The position numbers and the translations under genes were made by a program. From Candidatus Margulisiibacteriota bacterium (GTDB taxonomy: Bacteria; Margulisbacteria; WOR-1; O2-12-FULL-45-9), in NCBI GenBank assembly GCA_018817195.1, contig JAHIUL010000032.1, positions 1 to 9,204 on the forward strand: 9,204 nt of DNA, read 5' to 3'. Numbering within the stretch: position 1 is the stretch's first letter; every line of letters starts with the position of its first letter. Under the pieces are notes generated by a model. That model saw only the letters and a list, made by a program, of their open reading frames with translations. It ran no database searches and was not told the DNA's origin. Positions 1 through 8,400 of this stretch are shown here, in pieces.

Positions 1-721
1 AAAGCGCTTTTAACCTAAGGGCATTTTTAACCGCATAACCACGCGCATCATTATTAAAATAAACATAAACTGTTAATTTTTTCCTAAGATAGCTTTTAAC
101 TTGCTTGGCTAAGGCCTTTAGCTCAGAATTAGAATAATTACTCCCATAAAGCATAGAGCCCCCGTGCATGCGGATATAAACAACCGAACCAGTTATAACC
201 TCTGGGCACTCAATACCGGGCATGGAATAAATACAAAAATTGAGCCTATTCTTTTTTAAAATAGAATAGATTTCATCATTGAACCAGCTGGGATCTCTGA
301 ACTCAAAAACATTTACCGTGCTTTTGGCCAAATGTTTTGTAAAATCTTTAAGCCTTTCTGGATTAGCTTTCCATCTCGGCGGCAGCTGGTACAAAATCGG
401 ACCAAGATTTTTATTTAACAGCCTCGCCCTGCCCATGAACAGTTTAACCGGTTTCTTGCCGTCTTTTAACTTTTTCACGTGAGTAATAAAGCGATTAGCT
501 TTTACAGCATAGACAAACTTTTTACCTGCTTCTTTATGCCAGTTCTTAAAGGTTTTCTCGCTGGGAAGATGGTAAAAGGTGTTGTTTATCTCAACTGTAT
601 CAAAAAACTGCTGGTAATATTTAAGCCATTTACTTTTGGGAAGATTTTTGGGGTAAAAAACACCCTTTGCCCAATGGTCATACATCCAGCCGGAGGTACC
701 AATAAAGAGTTTTCTTTTCAT
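1..721 (-). CDS. DUF72 (YecE-like) family protein, C-terminus cut by window edge
   Basis: I translated this by hand from an ATG at 721-719; the frame stays open for 240 codons to the window edge. The family is DUF72/YecE, a TIM-barrel-like fold whose biochemical role is not established. Family motifs appear in order: GTSGW (8-12), VEINNTFY (43-50), ANRFITH (75-81), FEFRDPSWF (139-147), YIRMHGG (182-188) and YFNNDARGYAVKNALRLK (221-238). The last motif normally lies within a few residues of the C-terminus, so probably only a short tail is missing. No signal peptide or membrane segment is visible, so it should be cytoplasmic. It lies downstream of the lipoprotein gene but is separated from it by a terminator and has its own promoter. 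No Shine-Dalgarno sequence precedes the start, which fits a leaderless transcript. The family call is confident; the function is unknown. Confidence 0.93.
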   Translation of the reverse strand, partial: MKRKLFIGTSGWMYDHWAKGVFYPKNLPKSKWLKYYQQFFDTVEINNTFYHLPSEKTFKNWHKEAGKKFVYAVKANRFITHVKKLKDGKKPVKLFMGRARLLNKNLGPILYQLPPRWKANPERLKDFTKHLAKSTVNVFEFRDPSWFNDEIYSILKKNRLNFCIYSMPGIECPEVITGSVVYIRMHGGSMLYGSNYSNSELKALAKQVKSYLRKKLTVYVYFNNDARGYAVKNALRLKAL

Positions 722-727
722 AACAGG

Positions 728-756
728 ATTATATCAGATGCTTTTAAAAAGAAAAA
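728..756 (-). promoter_or_regulatory. Extended -10 promoter of the DUF72 gene
   Basis: On the minus strand a perfect TATAAT lies at 733-728, preceded by TGA at 736-734, giving the extended -10 form TGnTATAAT. A weak -35-like TTTTTC (756-751) sits 17 bases upstream. Only six bases (CCTGTT) separate the -10 from the ATG at 721, so transcription should begin at or next to the start codon. The transcript would be leaderless or nearly so. The call rests on consensus match and position. Confidence 0.7.
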
Positions 757-777
757 GGCGGCCAACTGACCGCCTTT
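746..777 (-). terminator. Intrinsic terminator of the lipoprotein gene
   Basis: On the minus strand AAAGGCGG (777-770) pairs with CCGCCTTT (761-754) around an 8-base loop, and TTTTTCTTTTT follows (stem end plus T-tract, to 746). The perfect 8-bp stem with a five-pair GC core and a T-tract is the classic Rho-independent form. It begins 24 bases after the lipoprotein stop codon and should end both the operon read-through and the lipoprotein transcript. Part of its T-tract also serves as the -35 region of the DUF72 promoter. Confidence 0.88.
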
Positions 778-801
778 ATTAGTCAATATAAATATACTAA
801 A

Positions 802-1290
802 TTAGATTATTGTATATTGCCAAAGTGGTGTAGTTAAATCAAGACCATTGTCAAAAACATCTACAAGCTTACTCTTTTGAATTTTTCTGTCATTTATGTC
901 CCAACCAATTGTTATTGGACGTGGGAGATATTGAACAACCGCACCACTTGCTTGATTTACCCAAGAACTAACAGCAACATTGAGCGTTTTATAATCATTG
1001 GTCCATTGAATTTCGCTTATGGTTGGAGTACTAGCTGTATGCGCTGGGCCTGGAACCAAATATTCAGTGATCAGATTATCCTTCGTTATACCAACATATT
1101 GCATTTGGTATTTAAATGTAACAGAAAGTACAGTTGCCGCACCAACACCCGATGCTCCTAACGAAGGAGTCTGGCTAGTAGCCACCAACGGTGATGCTTG
1201 CTGATCCACCAACTTTTCTGTGCAACCGCTCAAAACTATGCCAACCCCAACCAAACCGATCACTAACAAAACCGCTAACAATTTTTTCAT
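802..1290 (-). CDS. Small secreted lipoprotein with possible Ig-like (Big_5-type) domain
   Basis: The predicted protein has 162 residues. It starts with a lysine pair (K2-K3), a hydrophobic stretch (about 4-19) and the lipobox LSGC with Cys23, so it should be cleaved by signal peptidase II and membrane-anchored by a lipid on Cys23. A low-complexity linker rich in S, T, A and Q follows (about 27-45). The rest is beta-rich. PSLGASGV (42-49) followed by SVTF and FKYQM (59-63) resembles the opening of bacterial Ig-like Big_5/SbsA domains (P-x-x-GA-x-GV...TF...M), and DYKTLNVAVS (99-108) fits a later strand; this is inference. I chose the ATG at 1290 over the in-frame ATG at 1305 because the five intervening codons contain a strong AGGAGG correctly spaced from 1290. 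It has its own promoter and terminator but may also receive read-through from pyrG. I cannot name a substrate or partner. Confidence 0.85.
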   Translation of the reverse strand: MKKLLAVLLVIGLVGVGIVLSGCTEKLVDQQASPLVATSQTPSLGASGVGAATVLSVTFKYQMQYVGITKDNLITEYLVPGPAHTASTPTISEIQWTNDYKTLNVAVSSWVNQASGAVVQYLPRPITIGWDINDRKIQKSKLVDVFDNGLDLTTPLWQYTII

Positions 1291-1296
1291 TTTTTT

Positions 1297-1302
1297 CCTC
1301 CT
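1297..1302 (-). promoter_or_regulatory. Shine-Dalgarno that sets the lipoprotein start
   Basis: AGGAGG at 1302-1297, followed by six A residues and then ATG at 1290, is a near-perfect ribosome binding site. Starting at the ATG at 1305 would place this site inside the coding region and leave that start with no comparable site upstream. The start at 1290 also gives a normal-length lipoprotein signal peptide. Confidence 0.85.
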
Positions 1303-1303
1303 C

Positions 1304-1318
1304 ATGCCTTATAGGCAT
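1304..1318 (-). repeat. Small perfect inverted repeat in the lipoprotein leader
   Basis: The plus strand reads ATGCCT-TAT-AGGCAT, two 6-base arms around a 3-base centre. In the mRNA it can form a 6-bp hairpin ending one base before the AGGAGG ribosome binding site. It could stabilise the 5' end, tune translation, or be a protein-binding palindrome. No T-tract follows, so it is not a terminator. The structure is seen directly; any role is inference. Confidence 0.55.
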
Positions 1319-1337
1319 ACTTTCACAATTTAAACAA

Positions 1338-2999
<1,662 letters not shown>

Positions 3000-3002
3000 T
3001 TA

Positions 3003-4301
3003 TTATCCTCCAACAACTTCTTCGCCAAGGTCGCGCGGCAGCTTAACAAGCTTTACTCTTGTTATGCGGCGCCGCAGGACCCGCTCAACACTAATTAATA
3101 AGTTCTCAAACCTGACAATATTGCCGACTGACGGCGCCTTGCCAAGCTGGCCAAAAATAAAACCGCCGATGGTATCGTATTCCTTATCTTTTTCCGGTAA
3201 ATTAAGCTTTAAGGCATCATTTAAGTCTTTAATAGAAATACGGCCGTTGACTACAAAAGTGTTTTCATCAACTTTTTCAACCATCTTTTCCTCACGCTCA
3301 AACTCATCATGGATTTCACCAACAATCTCTTCAACCAGATCTTCCAGTGTCACTAAACCCGACGTCATGCCGTACTCATCAACAATAATGGCCACATGCG
3401 TGCGGGCAACCTGCATTTCATGCATCAGCTCGGGCACTTTCTTTACTTCTGGAATAAAGATTGCCGGCCGCAAATAGTCTTTTATTGTTCCTGTAATTTC
3501 TTTGCCTTTGTCCAAATTCCTTAACAGATCTTTAGCATAAATTACACCAATTATATTATCCAAGTTGCTCTCATATATAGGGATGCGCGAATGGCCGCTT
3601 TCCACAATAACCTTTATTGCTTCTGATAATGATTTAGCACCATCAACTGCAGTAATATCCGGCCGCGGGGTCATGACTTCCCTGACTATAGTTTCGCCAA
3701 ACTCAAAAATAGAAGTTATCATCTCGCGCTCTTCCTCTTCAATAACCCCTTCTTTTTGCCCGGCAGCCAGGATCAAACGAATATCTTCCTCAGTTACAAA
3801 CGCTCCTTTTGTAGGAGCAAAACCGCCAAACAATTTAATAAAAGGACGGCTGATAAAACTGATTAAGAGAGCGATCGGCTGAAAAATAAAGCGTAAAACA
3901 AAAATTAATGGGGCTGAAAAGAGCGCCAGCCCTTCTGCATTGCGCAGAGCCACTGTCTTTGGAATAATCTCACCAAAAACAAGGATTAAAAATGTCATGA
4001 TCCCGGTAGCTGCCCCAATTGCAACCGCAATACTGCCCCAGCCTTTTTCAGTAAAAAAACTAATAATCATTGAGGTGGCTATCGCTGAAGCGGCAATATT
4101 AACAAGATTATTGCCTATCAGGATAGTTGAGAGCCATTCACTGGGTTTTTGTTTCAACTTCTCAACTGTTTTCGCTCCTTTAATCTTTTGCTCCACCATC
4201 CGGCCGACCTTTAACCTGGATAAGCTGGTTAAAGCTGTTTCCGCCGCTGAAAAGAACGCAGACAAAACAAATAAAACCACTAATAAAATTATTTCTGCCA
4301 T
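3003..4301 (-). CDS. CNNM/CorC-type membrane protein with CBS pair (hemolysin-C family)
   Basis: The protein is 432 residues with the standard architecture of this family. A DUF21/CNNM transmembrane domain (about 1-170) contains SAFFSAAETAL (14-24), IGNNLVNIAAS (62-72) and GEIIPKT (110-116). A paired CBS module follows: VREVMTPRPDI (206-216), SGHSRIPIYE (235-244), IIGVIYAKDLL (250-260), THVAIIVDEYG (301-311) and GLVTLEDLVEEIVGEI (315-330). A CorC_HlyC domain closes the protein (about 345-420). Relatives bind ATP and Mg2+ through these domains and are implicated in Mg2+ or other cation export; the name 'hemolysin' is historical. The ATG at 4301 is preceded by AAGGTGG (4314-4308), built from the last codons of dgkA, and only one base separates the two genes. 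The ion carried cannot be told from sequence. Confidence 0.95.
   Translation of the reverse strand: MAEIILLVVLFVLSAFFSAAETALTSLSRLKVGRMVEQKIKGAKTVEKLKQKPSEWLSTILIGNNLVNIAASAIATSMIISFFTEKGWGSIAVAIGAATGIMTFLILVFGEIIPKTVALRNAEGLALFSAPLIFVLRFIFQPIALLISFISRPFIKLFGGFAPTKGAFVTEEDIRLILAAGQKEGVIEEEEREMITSIFEFGETIVREVMTPRPDITAVDGAKSLSEAIKVIVESGHSRIPIYESNLDNIIGVIYAKDLLRNLDKGKEITGTIKDYLRPAIFIPEVKKVPELMHEMQVARTHVAIIVDEYGMTSGLVTLEDLVEEIVGEIHDEFEREEKMVEKVDENTFVVNGRISIKDLNDALKLNLPEKDKEYDTIGGFIFGQLGKAPSVGNIVRFENLLISVERVLRRRITRVKLVKLPRDLGEEVVGG
3007..3011 (-). promoter_or_regulatory. Strong Shine-Dalgarno for pyrG
   Basis: GGAGG at 3011-3007 lies seven bases before the pyrG ATG and overlaps the last codons of the upstream gene. 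It is one of the strongest sites in the operon, suggesting that pyrG is translated efficiently and independently even though it is seventh in the transcript. Confidence 0.75.
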
Positions 4302-4302
4302 C

Positions 4303-4653
4303 TTAAACCACCTTCATAATTATAATTAAAGCCCCAACCAAAACCGCACCAAAAGCAGCCAATAAAACAGCTGCCGCAGCAATATTTTTTGCCAAACCTG
4401 CTTGCGCCCTCTTTTCCGGAGAAAGCAAATTAACCAACTCTTCAATTGACGTGTTAAGCATCTCTGCCACAATCACGCCAAAAATTGCTAATACCAAAAT
4501 AGCTAGCTCGATCAGGCTAACCTTAAACCAGACAGCAAGCCCCAAGACAATCACCCCAATAAAAAAATGTATCCACAGATTGCGCTGTGTCTTTATTGCG
4601 TGTTCTGCCCCAGCTTTTGCATATTTAAAGCTTTTGATAAATTTCTTCGGCAT
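4303..4653 (-). CDS. dgkA: DgkA-family lipid kinase (diacylglycerol or undecaprenol kinase)
   Basis: This 116-residue integral membrane protein matches the prokaryotic DgkA family, whose members phosphorylate diacylglycerol or undecaprenol with ATP at the inner membrane. An amphipathic N-terminus (SFKYAKAGAEHAIKTQRN, 8-25) precedes three membrane segments, roughly 29-47, 49-67 and 88-113. The core motif EMLNTSIEELVN (64-75) keeps Glu64, Asn67 and Glu71, matching catalytic Glu69, Asn72 and Glu76 of the E. coli enzyme. The usual Lys-Asp pair (94-95 in E. coli) reads Lys89-Asn90 (codon AAT at 4386-4384), a change at a functionally important acidic residue. The start at 4653 overlaps the end of ybeY by 29 bases and has no clear Shine-Dalgarno, but family similarity begins at once and no other start fits. 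Beside tagO and murA, undecaprenol kinase is the more attractive role (inference). Confidence 0.93.
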   Translation of the reverse strand: MPKKFIKSFKYAKAGAEHAIKTQRNLWIHFFIGVIVLGLAVWFKVSLIELAILVLAIFGVIVAEMLNTSIEELVNLLSPEKRAQAGLAKNIAAAAVLLAAFGAVLVGALIIIMKVV

Positions 4654-4972
4654 GTCTCATTTTCTTGCCATGATCATAACCCAGCAAATGCAACGTCCCA
4701 TGAACAACTAAACGCTTAATTTCCTGCTCATAAGGCACTCGATAAGCCCTGGCATTTTTCCTGGCTGTTTCAACTGATATCGCGATGTCTCCCAAAATCC
4801 CATCTTCCCCCATCAGAAAAGCTAAAACATCAGTTGGTTTATTCTTTTTTCTAAATTGCTTGTTCAAATCTTTTATTTTCTTATCTTTAACAAAAATCAA
4901 ATTAATCTTCCCCTTGCCTCTTTCCTCTTTAATTATTTTATTTATTAATCTTTCGCAATCCTTCTTACGCAT
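4625..4972 (-). CDS. ybeY: Endoribonuclease YbeY (rRNA maturation factor), short form
   Basis: YbeY is a zinc-dependent protein involved in 16S rRNA 3'-end maturation and ribosome quality control in the cytoplasm. The signature HGTLHLLGYDH (91-101) supplies the metal ligands His91, His95 and His101. NKPTDVLAF (44-52) and LGDIAIS (60-66) are the other family motifs. In these, the usual TDVLSFP reads TDVLAFL, so Ser and Pro are replaced. The protein is 115 residues against about 150 in E. coli. Most of the loss is at the N-terminus, where the region before the NLIFVKD strand is only about 23 residues. The ATG at 4972 follows the murA stop by 2 bases. No good Shine-Dalgarno is visible, so translation is probably coupled to murA. 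The C-terminal codons overlap the start of dgkA. Confidence 0.95.
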   Translation of the reverse strand: MRKKDCERLINKIIKEERGKGKINLIFVKDKKIKDLNKQFRKKNKPTDVLAFLMGEDGILGDIAISVETARKNARAYRVPYEQEIKRLVVHGTLHLLGYDHGKKMRHAEEIYQKL

Positions 4973-4974
4973 GC

Positions 4975-6234
4975 TTAAATCATTTTTATGTCAACGCCAA
5001 GAGCTTTAAGTTTTTTGTCCAACTTCTCATAACCGCGCTCAATATGATGGTCGCGATCCTCTATTATAGTTTCACCTTCAGCAACCAAACCCGCCAAAAC
5101 CAAAGCCGCGCCTGCCCGCAAATCAGACACTTTAACCGGCGCGCTGGAAAGACCAGCCACACCTTTGATAATTGCGCTTTGGCCTTCCAGCTTAACCTCC
5201 GCCCCCATCCTATTGAGCTCGTGGATATGCATAAAACGGTTTTCAAAAACAGTTTCAGTAACCATTGAGGTCCCCTTAGCCAAACAGAGCAAGGTCGTTA
5301 ACTGAGGCTGCATATCTGTGGGAAATCCAGGATAAGGCAACGTCTTTACATCAATTGCTTTGGGAGCATCAGCAGCTGAAACCATGATTTGATTATTGCA
5401 GACTTCAGTCTTAACCCCGGCTTCCTGAAGCTTATGCATAATTGTTTCAACATGATCAGGTATAACATCAAGAATCTTTAAATTGCCGCGGGTAATAGCC
5501 GCGGCAACCATAAAAGTGCCGGCTTCAATCCTGTCCGGGATAACACCATGCTCAACAGGCTTAAGTTCTGCCACTCCTTGAATTTTCACCTCTTCAGTTC
5601 CCGCGCCAGTAATTTTTGCCCCGGCCCGATTCAAGAAATTGGCTAGGTCAATAACTTCTGGTTCACGCGCCGCATTTTCAATCGTTGTCGTACCATCAGC
5701 CAAAGCAGCTGCCATCATAATTGTTTCAGTCGCGCCAACTGAAGGAAAATCAAGATAAACCATATTGCCAATTAATTTCTCAGCTTTAACAATCACAAAG
5801 CCATGCTCCATCTGCACCTCTGCACCTAATGCTTCCAAACCTTTTAAATGGAGGTTAACCGGCCGTGACCCAATGGCGCACCCCCCGGGCAAAGGCACTT
5901 TGGCCAGTTTTTTCTTGGCTAATATCGGGCCAATCACAAAAAACGACGCCCTCATCCTGGTAACTAATTCATATGGGGCAACATGCTTGACCCCATTATT
6001 ATTCCAAACCTCAACTGTATTATCCTGTGATCTTGAATACTCCGCCCTCAAGCCTAAAGCCCGCAGCACCCTGATAATTGTTTTCACATCTAAAAGATCA
6101 GGCACATTTCTAATAACTGTTTTACCCGGTACTAATATTGTAGCTGCCAAAATTGCCAGGGCAGCATTTTTTGAGCCGGAAATTTTGACCTCACCCTCAA
6201 GTTTCGTTTGTCCTTTTATTAAAACTCTTCTCAT
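4975..6234 (-). CDS. murA: UDP-N-acetylglucosamine 1-carboxyvinyltransferase MurA
   Basis: MurA transfers enolpyruvate from PEP to the 3'-hydroxyl of UDP-GlcNAc, the first committed step of peptidoglycan synthesis in the cytoplasm. The protein is 419 residues, matching the family. Substrate-binding Lys22-Asn23 sit in GSKNAALAI (20-28). The catalytic loop PGGCAIGSRP (116-125) carries Cys119, equivalent to E. coli Cys115 and the residue alkylated by fosfomycin, so the enzyme is predicted sensitive (Cys-type rather than the Asp variant). Asp307 in YPGFPTDMQPQ (301-311) and Arg373 in DLRAGAALVLAG (371-382) are also conserved. The ATG at 6234 overlaps the wecB TGA stop in an ATGA junction. GAGGAG (6251-6246) lies 11 bases upstream, slightly far but usable. 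With wecB and tagO it forms a block of three enzymes drawing on UDP-GlcNAc. Confidence 0.98.
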   Translation of the reverse strand: MRRVLIKGQTKLEGEVKISGSKNAALAILAATILVPGKTVIRNVPDLLDVKTIIRVLRALGLRAEYSRSQDNTVEVWNNNGVKHVAPYELVTRMRASFFVIGPILAKKKLAKVPLPGGCAIGSRPVNLHLKGLEALGAEVQMEHGFVIVKAEKLIGNMVYLDFPSVGATETIMMAAALADGTTTIENAAREPEVIDLANFLNRAGAKITGAGTEEVKIQGVAELKPVEHGVIPDRIEAGTFMVAAAITRGNLKILDVIPDHVETIMHKLQEAGVKTEVCNNQIMVSAADAPKAIDVKTLPYPGFPTDMQPQLTTLLCLAKGTSMVTETVFENRFMHIHELNRMGAEVKLEGQSAIIKGVAGLSSAPVKVSDLRAGAALVLAGLVAEGETIIEDRDHHIERGYEKLDKKLKALGVDIKMI

Positions 6235-7388
6235 TTAACAGCAAACTCCTCTGGTTTATTTTTTACAATTCCAAAATAATATTTAATCGCATCTACAATT
6301 CTGCCGGCTGCCCTGCCGTCGCCGTACGGGTTAACGGACTGGGACATTTTTTTGTACTCTTGCTGGCTAAGCAATAACTTTTCTGTTTGTTCAAAAATTG
6401 CCTCTTCACTTAATCCTACTAGTTTTACAGTGCCAAAATCAACTGCTTCCGGCCGCTCTGTCTTTTCGCGCAAAACTAAAACTGGTTTACCCAGGGAAGG
6501 CGCTTCCTCCTGCACCCCGCCAGAATCAGTCAATATAATATACGATTGTTTCATTAAATGTATAAATGGTTCATAAGCTAACGGCTGGGTCAGCATAACA
6601 TTATTAAAACCACTGAGTATATCATGAACGGTTTTCTTGACCTCAGGATTTTTATGGACAGGGATTACAAATTGGATGCTATCGGCATGTTTCTTGGCCA
6701 AACTGGCCGCTGCCTGACAAATATTTTTTAAAGGCTGGCCAAAATTCTCCCGGCGATGGGTTGTAACTAAAATAGTTTTCTTTTTTGGATCCAATTTGAT
6801 CCCGGCCTGCTCAAGAGAAAAATCTTTTTTTACCACATCTAGCAATGCATCTATTACTGTATTGCCAGTCAAATAAATAGAATTTTGAGGAACTTTCTCC
6901 TCCAATAAATGATTGACAGCCGTCTGTGTCGGCGCAAAATGCAAATCAGCCAAAGATGTAGTAAGCTTGCGGTTTATTTCTTCGGGAAAAGGATGCCATT
7001 TATCAAAAGTGCGCAAACCTGCCTCAACATGGCCAAGCGGAATTCTTGAATAATAAGCTGCTAAGCCTGCGGCAAAAGTTGTTGAAGTATCGCCTTGAGC
7101 TAAAATCATATCAGGCTTTTCTTTATCAATAATCTTTTCCAAACCAGTCAATGACTTTGTCAAAATTTTAGGTGGGTTTTGATTTTCCTCCATAATATTT
7201 AAATCGTGATCAACTTTTATCTTAAAAAGATCTAATACTTGATCAAGCATTTGCCGATGCTGGGCAGTTACAACAACTATAGGCTCCAATCCTGCCCCAT
7301 CCTTGCCCATCACCGCTATCACCGGCGCCATTTTAATGGCCTCTGGCCTGGTGCCAAAAACAAACATAATTTTCTTTTTTACATTCAT
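6231..7388 (-). CDS. wecB: UDP-N-acetylglucosamine 2-epimerase (non-hydrolysing)
   Basis: This enzyme interconverts UDP-GlcNAc and UDP-ManNAc in the cytoplasm, supplying ManNAc for surface glycans. From the start at 7388 the protein is 385 residues, the family norm. Motifs in order are FGTRPEAIKMAPV (11-23), TAQHRQMLDQ (41-50), AQGDTSTTFA (97-106), GHVEAGLRT (119-127), PFPEEINR (133-140), HRRENFG (211-217), SGGVQEEAPSLGKP (289-302) and REKTERPEA (307-315). Asp100, Glu122, Glu136 and His211 match the catalytic Asp95, Glu117, Glu131 and His213 of the E. coli enzyme. The frame is open back to an ATG at 7433, but those 15 extra residues lie within tagO and do not resemble the family. The ATG at 7388 instead makes a 4-base ATGA overlap with the tagO stop. 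The enzyme is also called MnaA when it serves teichoic acid synthesis. Confidence 0.98.
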   Translation of the reverse strand: MNVKKKIMFVFGTRPEAIKMAPVIAVMGKDGAGLEPIVVVTAQHRQMLDQVLDLFKIKVDHDLNIMEENQNPPKILTKSLTGLEKIIDKEKPDMILAQGDTSTTFAAGLAAYYSRIPLGHVEAGLRTFDKWHPFPEEINRKLTTSLADLHFAPTQTAVNHLLEEKVPQNSIYLTGNTVIDALLDVVKKDFSLEQAGIKLDPKKKTILVTTHRRENFGQPLKNICQAAASLAKKHADSIQFVIPVHKNPEVKKTVHDILSGFNNVMLTQPLAYEPFIHLMKQSYIILTDSGGVQEEAPSLGKPVLVLREKTERPEAVDFGTVKLVGLSEEAIFEQTEKLLLSQQEYKKMSQSVNPYGDGRAAGRIVDAIKYYFGIVKNKPEEFAVK

Positions 7389-8338
7389 CTCATTAACGCC
7401 ATAAACAAAGCAATAAAACTTAAAATAAAACAAACTATGTAAATTGCAAAAACCGCCTCGCGTTTGTGGAACCCCGCTCTTAAAAGCATGTGGTGAATAT
7501 GTTTGTCATCAGCCTCAAATGGATGTTTCCCTTCTTTCATTCTCCTCAAAATCGCAAATAGCGTATCAAAAATTGGCACTCCCAGAATCAAGAGAGGCAC
7601 CAGCAAAGCCACCACCAAGGTTGTTTTAAGCACGCCAATTATCGCGGTCGTCGCCAGGACAAAACCTAACAGCATGGATCCTGCATCACCCAAAAACATA
7701 GAAGCTGGAAAGAAATTAACGCGTAAGAACCCCAGCGAGGCGCCAAATAAAGCCAACAATAATACTGCCGCCCCTACTTGATGCGTTCTCAAAGCAACCA
7801 CAAAAAGTGTTATAGATGAAATCGCTGTCACTCCTGTTGCTAAACCATCAAGACCATCAATCAAGTTAATGGCATTAGTAACGCCAACTACCCATAATAA
7901 TGTTAACGGTATTGACATCATTCCCAGGGCTAATACACCGTTAAATGGGTTAGAAACAAAAGTTATCTCAACCCCCAGATATATCACAACAAGAGCAGCT
8001 AAAACCTGGCAAATCAACTTAGTGGTCGGCCTGAGGCCTTTAATATCATCTACTAAACCAACTGCAAATAAAAATGTCCCGCCTAGTAAAATGCCAACAA
8101 TTGTTGACCAGTCAAATTTCATGCCCAGGTATTGACCAACACTTATGGAAAGAATGATAGAAATAAAAAAACCCAAATAAATGGCCAAACCGCCAAGATG
8201 CGGAATAGGATTTTCGTGAATTTTCCTGTCATTGGGAATATCCACAGCATTGATTTTAGTGGCAAAAGTTCGAACTACCGGAGAGATCAAGTAGGTTACT
8301 AAAAAGGCTACAAAGAACGTGAGCAGGTATATATACAT
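7385..8338 (-). CDS. tagO: Undecaprenyl-phosphate GlcNAc-1-phosphate transferase (TagO/WecA type)
   Basis: This 317-residue polytopic membrane protein belongs to the MraY/WecA superfamily, which transfers a sugar-1-phosphate from a UDP-sugar to undecaprenyl phosphate at the inner face of the membrane. Diagnostic motifs are PNDRKIHENPIPHLGG (35-50), the Mg2+-binding GLVDDIKGL (94-102), NAINLIDGLDGLATG (155-169), FLGDAGSMLLGF (215-226) and the HIHH loop (280-283) after KHPFEADD. The last, a histidine-rich carbohydrate-recognition loop, places it in the WecA/TagO branch rather than MraY. About ten or eleven hydrophobic segments are present. The adjacent UDP-ManNAc epimerase supports a GlcNAc-ManNAc linkage, as in teichoic acid linkage units or enterobacterial common antigen, but no transferase for the second sugar is in view. 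It is the first gene of the operon and starts only 11 bases after its -10 box, with no Shine-Dalgarno. Confidence 0.96.
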   Translation of the reverse strand: MYIYLLTFFVAFLVTYLISPVVRTFATKINAVDIPNDRKIHENPIPHLGGLAIYLGFFISIILSISVGQYLGMKFDWSTIVGILLGGTFLFAVGLVDDIKGLRPTTKLICQVLAALVVIYLGVEITFVSNPFNGVLALGMMSIPLTLLWVVGVTNAINLIDGLDGLATGVTAISSITLFVVALRTHQVGAAVLLLALFGASLGFLRVNFFPASMFLGDAGSMLLGFVLATTAIIGVLKTTLVVALLVPLLILGVPIFDTLFAILRRMKEGKHPFEADDKHIHHMLLRAGFHKREAVFAIYIVCFILSFIALFMALMR

Positions 8339-8349
8339 TACGGGTTTAT

Positions 8350-8379
8350 ATTATAACATAATTTAGTCTACTTGTTCAA
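8350..8379 (-). promoter_or_regulatory. Extended -10 promoter of the tagO-pyrG operon
   Basis: On the minus strand a perfect TATAAT (8355-8350) is preceded by TGT (8358-8356), forming an extended -10. TTGAAC (8379-8374), an acceptable -35, lies 18 bases upstream. The expected start near 8343-8345 leaves a leader of only about 5-7 bases before the ATG at 8338, with no Shine-Dalgarno. This is the only promoter I see for the seven tightly packed genes downstream. Confidence 0.75.
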
Positions 8380-8400
8380 ACATTATTTATATGATAATAT
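8372..8400 (+). promoter_or_regulatory. Probable promoter of the V/A-ATPase operon
   Basis: Several overlapping AT-rich hexamers could be the -10: TATGAT (8390-8395), GATAAT (8393-8398), or TAATAT (8395-8400), the last preceded by TGA in extended -10 form. TTGTTC (8372-8377) is a weak -35 placed 17 bases before the last option. Each option puts transcription start at about 8402-8407, upstream of the ATG at 8412 by about 5-10 bases. The -35 region overlaps that of the divergent tagO promoter. The existence of a promoter is likely; the exact hexamer is uncertain. Confidence 0.5.

Noticed and set aside
279..769. Two short plus-strand open frames at the left edge
   Set aside because: They lie opposite the DUF72 gene, whose motifs are clear on the minus strand; the second even runs through the terminator.
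1288..1305. Lipoprotein start at the ATG at 1305, five codons upstream
   Set aside because: The extra codons contain the AGGAGG site that serves the ATG at 1290, and the signal peptide is complete from 1290.
7389..7433. wecB start at the ATG at 7433
   Set aside because: It would overlap tagO by 49 bases and add 15 residues unlike the family. The ATG at 7388 gives an ATGA junction and normal length.
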